Positions 61,788-64,000 of a stretch of DNA of 64,000 nucleotides are shown here, in pieces. The position numbers and the translations under genes were made by a program. Position 1 is the first letter of the stretch. Every line of letters begins with the position of its first letter. Below the pieces are notes generated by a model that searched no databases, was not told where the DNA came from, and saw nothing but the letters and a program-made list of their open reading frames with translations. This DNA comes from Marinifilum_A sediminis (lineage in GTDB: Bacteria > Bacteroidota > Bacteroidia > Bacteroidales > Marinifilaceae): NCBI GenBank assembly GCA_947496465.1, contig CANMCX010000001.1:1054001-1118000 (forward strand), read 5' to 3'.

Positions 61788-62883
61788 ATGATTACAACAG
61801 ACCAGCTAAAGAGTTTAGCGGAGCGCACGGAAGCGCTAAGGAGGTATCTTTGACATTGATGCCAAATTAATTCAGATACAAGAAGAAGAAATGAGAACTC
61901 AAGCTCCAGGATTTTGGGACAATCCTAAAGAAGCCGAAGTTCAAATGAAATTGGTAAAAGGACTAAAGTCCTGGGTTGAATCCTACGAAAAAGTTAAAGA
62001 ATCGGTTGAAGATTTAGCTGTTTTATACGATTTTGCAAAAGAAGGTGAAGCCTCACCTGAAGAAGTTGATGAACAATTTGCCGTTACCGAAACCTTAATT
62101 GAAGAGTTAGAGCTAAAAAACATGCTTCGCAAAGACGAAGATAAATTAGGTGCTATTCTTAAAATTAATGCAGGTGCTGGTGGAACCGAAAGTTGCGACT
62201 GGGCAGACATGTTACACCGTATGTATCTGCGATATGGTGAATCTCATGGATATAAGGTAAAGCAACTGGAATATCAGGAAGGTGATGAAGCAGGAATTAA
62301 GTCGGCAACTTTAGAATTTGAAGGCGATTTTGCTTACGGATACTTGAAATCAGAAAATGGCGTTCACCGTTTGGTACGTCTCTCTCCTTTCAATGCCGCT
62401 AATAAACGCATGACTTCCTTTGCATCGGTCTATGTTTATCCTGCTATTGATGATTCAATAGAAATTGAAATCAACAATGCAGATATCTCTTGGGATACAT
62501 TCCGATCTGGTGGTGCAGGTGGACAGAATGTAAATAAAGTAGAAACAGGAGTTCGATTGCGACATGCTCCTACCGGAATCATTATTGAAAATACCGAAAG
62601 TCGTTCACAATTAGGTAATCGTGAAAATGCACTTCGTTTGCTAAAATCTCAGTTGTACGAACTGGAATTAAGAAAACGTCAGGAAGAGATTGACAAAATT
62701 GAAGGCTCCAAAATGAAAATTGAATGGGGATCTCAAATCAGATCATACGTTATGCAACCGTACAAACTGGTAAAAGATGTAAGAACCAGTCATGAATCAT
62801 CGAATGTTCAAGCCGTAATGGATGGAGATTTAGATGGATTCATTAAAGCATACCTGATGGAATTCTCAGGAGAAGAAAAATAA
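61788..62883 (+). CDS. prfB: Peptide chain release factor 2 (programmed +1 frameshift)
   Basis: RF2 reads UGA and UAA. The first 21 codons (MITTDQLKSLAERTEALRRY and L) lie in one frame from ATG 61788 and stop at TGA 61851. A +1 slip at CTT-TGA-C restores the long frame from GAC 61852 (DIDAKLIQIQEEEMRTQAPGFW) to 62883. The mature protein has about 365 residues. The GGQ-type region is visible as RSGGAGGQNVNKVETG, with the tripeptide anticodon-type loop upstream. The segment starting at ATG 61891 is only a part. The frameshift lets low RF2 raise its own synthesis. Upstream lies a second, truncated copy of the leader. Confidence 0.95.
61839..61854 (+). promoter_or_regulatory. prfB programmed +1 frameshift site
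   Basis: AGGAGG at 61839-61844, spacer TAT, CTT at 61848-61850, then TGA C. The Shine-Dalgarno-like word sits 3 bases before the CTT slippery codon, the classical RF2 autoregulation layout. The TGA occupies 61851-61853. Confidence 0.93.
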
Positions 62884-62892
62884 AATTTAAGA

Positions 62893-62923
62893 GCCGTAGC
62901 ATACTATTATTAGTTGCTACGGC
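62893..62923. terminator. Bidirectional terminator between prfB and osmC
   Basis: GCCGTAGCA (62893-62901) pairs perfectly with TGCTACGGC (62915-62923) around a 13-base loop. The plus side ends in CTTTGC. It lies 10 bp after prfB and 8 bp before the osmC stop, so it can serve both. Confidence 0.75.
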
Positions 62924-62930
62924 TTTGCTA

Positions 62931-63380
62931 TTATTCAATAGTTATTGAAACGGGTGTCGTATTCAATAAATTATCCAAAACCGGACTTCTTTCCGCCATT
63001 ACTTCTTGCCATTTTTTAAGCAAATCTTCACTTGCATTACTTATTGGATTCAGTTTAACCTTGATATTTTGATATCCTGCACGTTCATCTGTTGACATTC
63101 CAAATAATTTTTCAGGATTTAAATCACCACTTACCTTAATCTTTAAATCTTGAAGCTCAAAGTTTAATTCCTTTGCCACTTTATATGCAAGGATATGAAC
63201 ACAACCAGTTAAACCACAAAGAATATACTCAACAGGATTCGGTGCATGATCTGTTCCTCCTAATTGTTCCGGTTCATCCACAATAACTTTAAAATCTCTT
63301 ACTCTAATTTCTGATTTTGAGCTTGATTTACTTTCTGATTGAACTGTAAATCCAATCTTTTGTATTTCCATTTGTTCCAT
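62931..63380 (-). CDS. OsmC/Ohr-family peroxiredoxin-like protein
   Basis: A 149-aa OsmC-like protein. A beta-sheet start (MEIQKIGFTVQSESKSSSKS) precedes the PNPVEYILCGLTGCVHILAYK segment (about 60-80), which carries the two conserved Cys regions of the family (one in CGLTGCV). OsmC and Ohr reduce organic hydroperoxides with two Cys; here both Cys are in one short stretch, so the catalytic arrangement is uncertain. The start could be 63380 or 63374. It is divergent from the Crp/Fnr regulator gene, which is a likely controller. Confidence 0.75.
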   Translation of the reverse strand: MEQMEIQKIGFTVQSESKSSSKSEIRVRDFKVIVDEPEQLGGTDHAPNPVEYILCGLTGCVHILAYKVAKELNFELQDLKIKVSGDLNPEKLFGMSTDERAGYQNIKVKLNPISNASEDLLKKWQEVMAERSPVLDNLLNTTPVSITIE

Positions 63381-63506
63381 AGTATATATCTTTAAAATTG
63401 TACATTTGCAAAACTAACCCCTTGTTTGATTGTATTATTGTAATGCAAGATGTAGTTAGAAAGCTATCAGAGTGTAATTTTACACCCCAGCATCAAATTA
63501 GGAATT

Positions 63507-64000
63507 ATGGAATTAACACATCTCTCAGGAAAAAACTGTTTATCGACTCTTAGTCAAGAGGAAAAAAATGAACTATTCAATTCTAGTAGTAGTTTAAGAT
63601 TTGAAGAAGGAGAGCTTGTTGTAAAAAAGGGAACACCAGTACACAATCTCTACTTTTTAAAATCGGGATTAGTCGAACTTTCATTGAAACAAGATTCTAA
63701 AAATCAAGCTCTCAACTTGCTATTTCAGGGAGAATTTATCGGAATTAATTGTGTTTACTCAGGAACTAGTTACCGATTCTCAGCTAAAGCATTAACCAAT
63801 TGTACCATTGAAATTTTTAGTAAGGATTTATTCTCTAAACTACTGCAGACAAATAAAGAATTTGCAATGGCATTTATTAAATATATCTCCATGGTGAATG
63901 AGAATTTTCTTAACTGGCATATGAATCTGAAGGAAAAAAATTCAGCTGGAGCACTTGCTTTTTTAATATGCGAATTCGAAAAAAACACAGGTAAAAGCAC
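63507..64000 (+). CDS. Crp/Fnr-family transcriptional regulator (3' cut by window)
   Basis: ATG 63507 opens a frame continuing past the window end. The visible 164 residues are the cyclic-nucleotide-binding-like domain: FEEGELVVKKGTPVHNLYFL, SGLVELSLKQ, GEFIGINCVYSG (about 82-93) and SAKALTNCTIEIF. The following long helix (LLQTNKEFAMAFIKYISMVN) is the dimerisation helix; the helix-turn-helix is missing, being outside. Cys at 15 and later positions exist, but no Fnr-type Cys cluster is clear. It is divergent from the OsmC gene and probably regulates it. Confidence 0.88.
   Translation, partial: MELTHLSGKNCLSTLSQEEKNELFNSSSSLRFEEGELVVKKGTPVHNLYFLKSGLVELSLKQDSKNQALNLLFQGEFIGINCVYSGTSYRFSAKALTNCTIEIFSKDLFSKLLQTNKEFAMAFIKYISMVNENFLNWHMNLKEKNSAGALAFLICEFEKNTGKS

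Noticed and set aside
61891..62883. prfB starting at ATG 61891
   Set aside because: The conserved N-terminus lies upstream in another frame and is joined by the classical +1 frameshift site at 61851.
63770..64000. Minus-strand frame at the window end
   Set aside because: It is antisense to the Crp/Fnr regulator, whose frame is open from 63507 and shows family motifs.
1..64000. tRNA, rRNA or CRISPR genes
   Set aside because: I looked for cloverleaf-like CCA-ended stretches, rRNA-like conserved words and spaced direct repeats in the intergenic regions and saw none. A covariance-model scan would be needed to exclude them fully.

Overview
The window is low-GC DNA from a member of the Bacteroidota, most likely a marine, Marinilabiliales-like genus (inference). 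The lineage signals are TAnnTTTG-type -7 promoter elements, a long Ala/Glu-rich tail on ribosomal protein bS16, a frameshifted prfB, a DnaE fused to a DnaQ-type exonuclease, and Bacteroidota-type lipoprotein and GIN-domain (DUF2807) families. It has two parts: a Tn7/Tn5053-like transposon (1 to about 11479, left end outside the window) and ordinary chromosome (about 11480 to 64000).  Transposon, 1-11479: a cut-off tniA/tnsB is followed by tniB/tnsC, tniQ and a convergent serine resolvase with a possible res site. The cargo is a tight minus-strand operon: a membrane/coiled-coil protein, a 185-aa protein, a small 'middle component', a DUF2326 ABC/SMC-like ATPase and a SIR2-type NADase-like protein. 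A HEPN-type protein lies just downstream. This looks like an ABC-three-component (ABC-3C) defence island with SIR2 and HEPN effectors. A large palindrome separates it from a divergent secreted endonuclease I. Next to the right end lies a 523-aa protein that resembles Tn7 TnsE. The end itself carries four sites spaced 20-21 bp and closes with TGT..ACA inside comM (yifB), which is truncated to its first ~190 codons.  11462-31600, mostly housekeeping: comM remnant, gmhA, a voltage-gated K+ channel, mutL, two rhomboid proteases, an EEP-family hydrolase, a MORN-repeat lipoprotein, a DUF58 protein, trxA, dnaE, rpsP-rimM, a thioesterase, a GIN-domain protein, tsaC/sua5, dapD and a divergent uracil-DNA glycosylase. 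31708-37103: three tandem paralogues with a carboxypeptidase-regulatory-like domain, cardiolipin synthase, prmC and recX.  37187-45705: a cell-envelope/signalling cluster of LPP20-like lipoproteins, a CsgG-like/DUF1566 protein, a LytTR regulator with Glu in place of the phospho-Asp, a LuxR-type response regulator and a TPR sensor kinase. 45943-50914: a short ORF, a giant STAND/NACHT-like NTPase (possible defence protein) and a glycerophosphodiesterase. 51032-54549: membrane proteins, including a YccF protein and an M50-like protease.  54583-61183: an M23 peptidase and a second LPP20/CsgG-like set paralogous to the 37-43 kb cluster. 61519-62883: prfB with its +1 frameshift site, preceded by a duplicated 5' prfB segment that keeps its own frameshift site. 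The window ends with osmC and a divergent, cut-off Crp/Fnr regulator. No tRNA, rRNA or CRISPR array was recognised.
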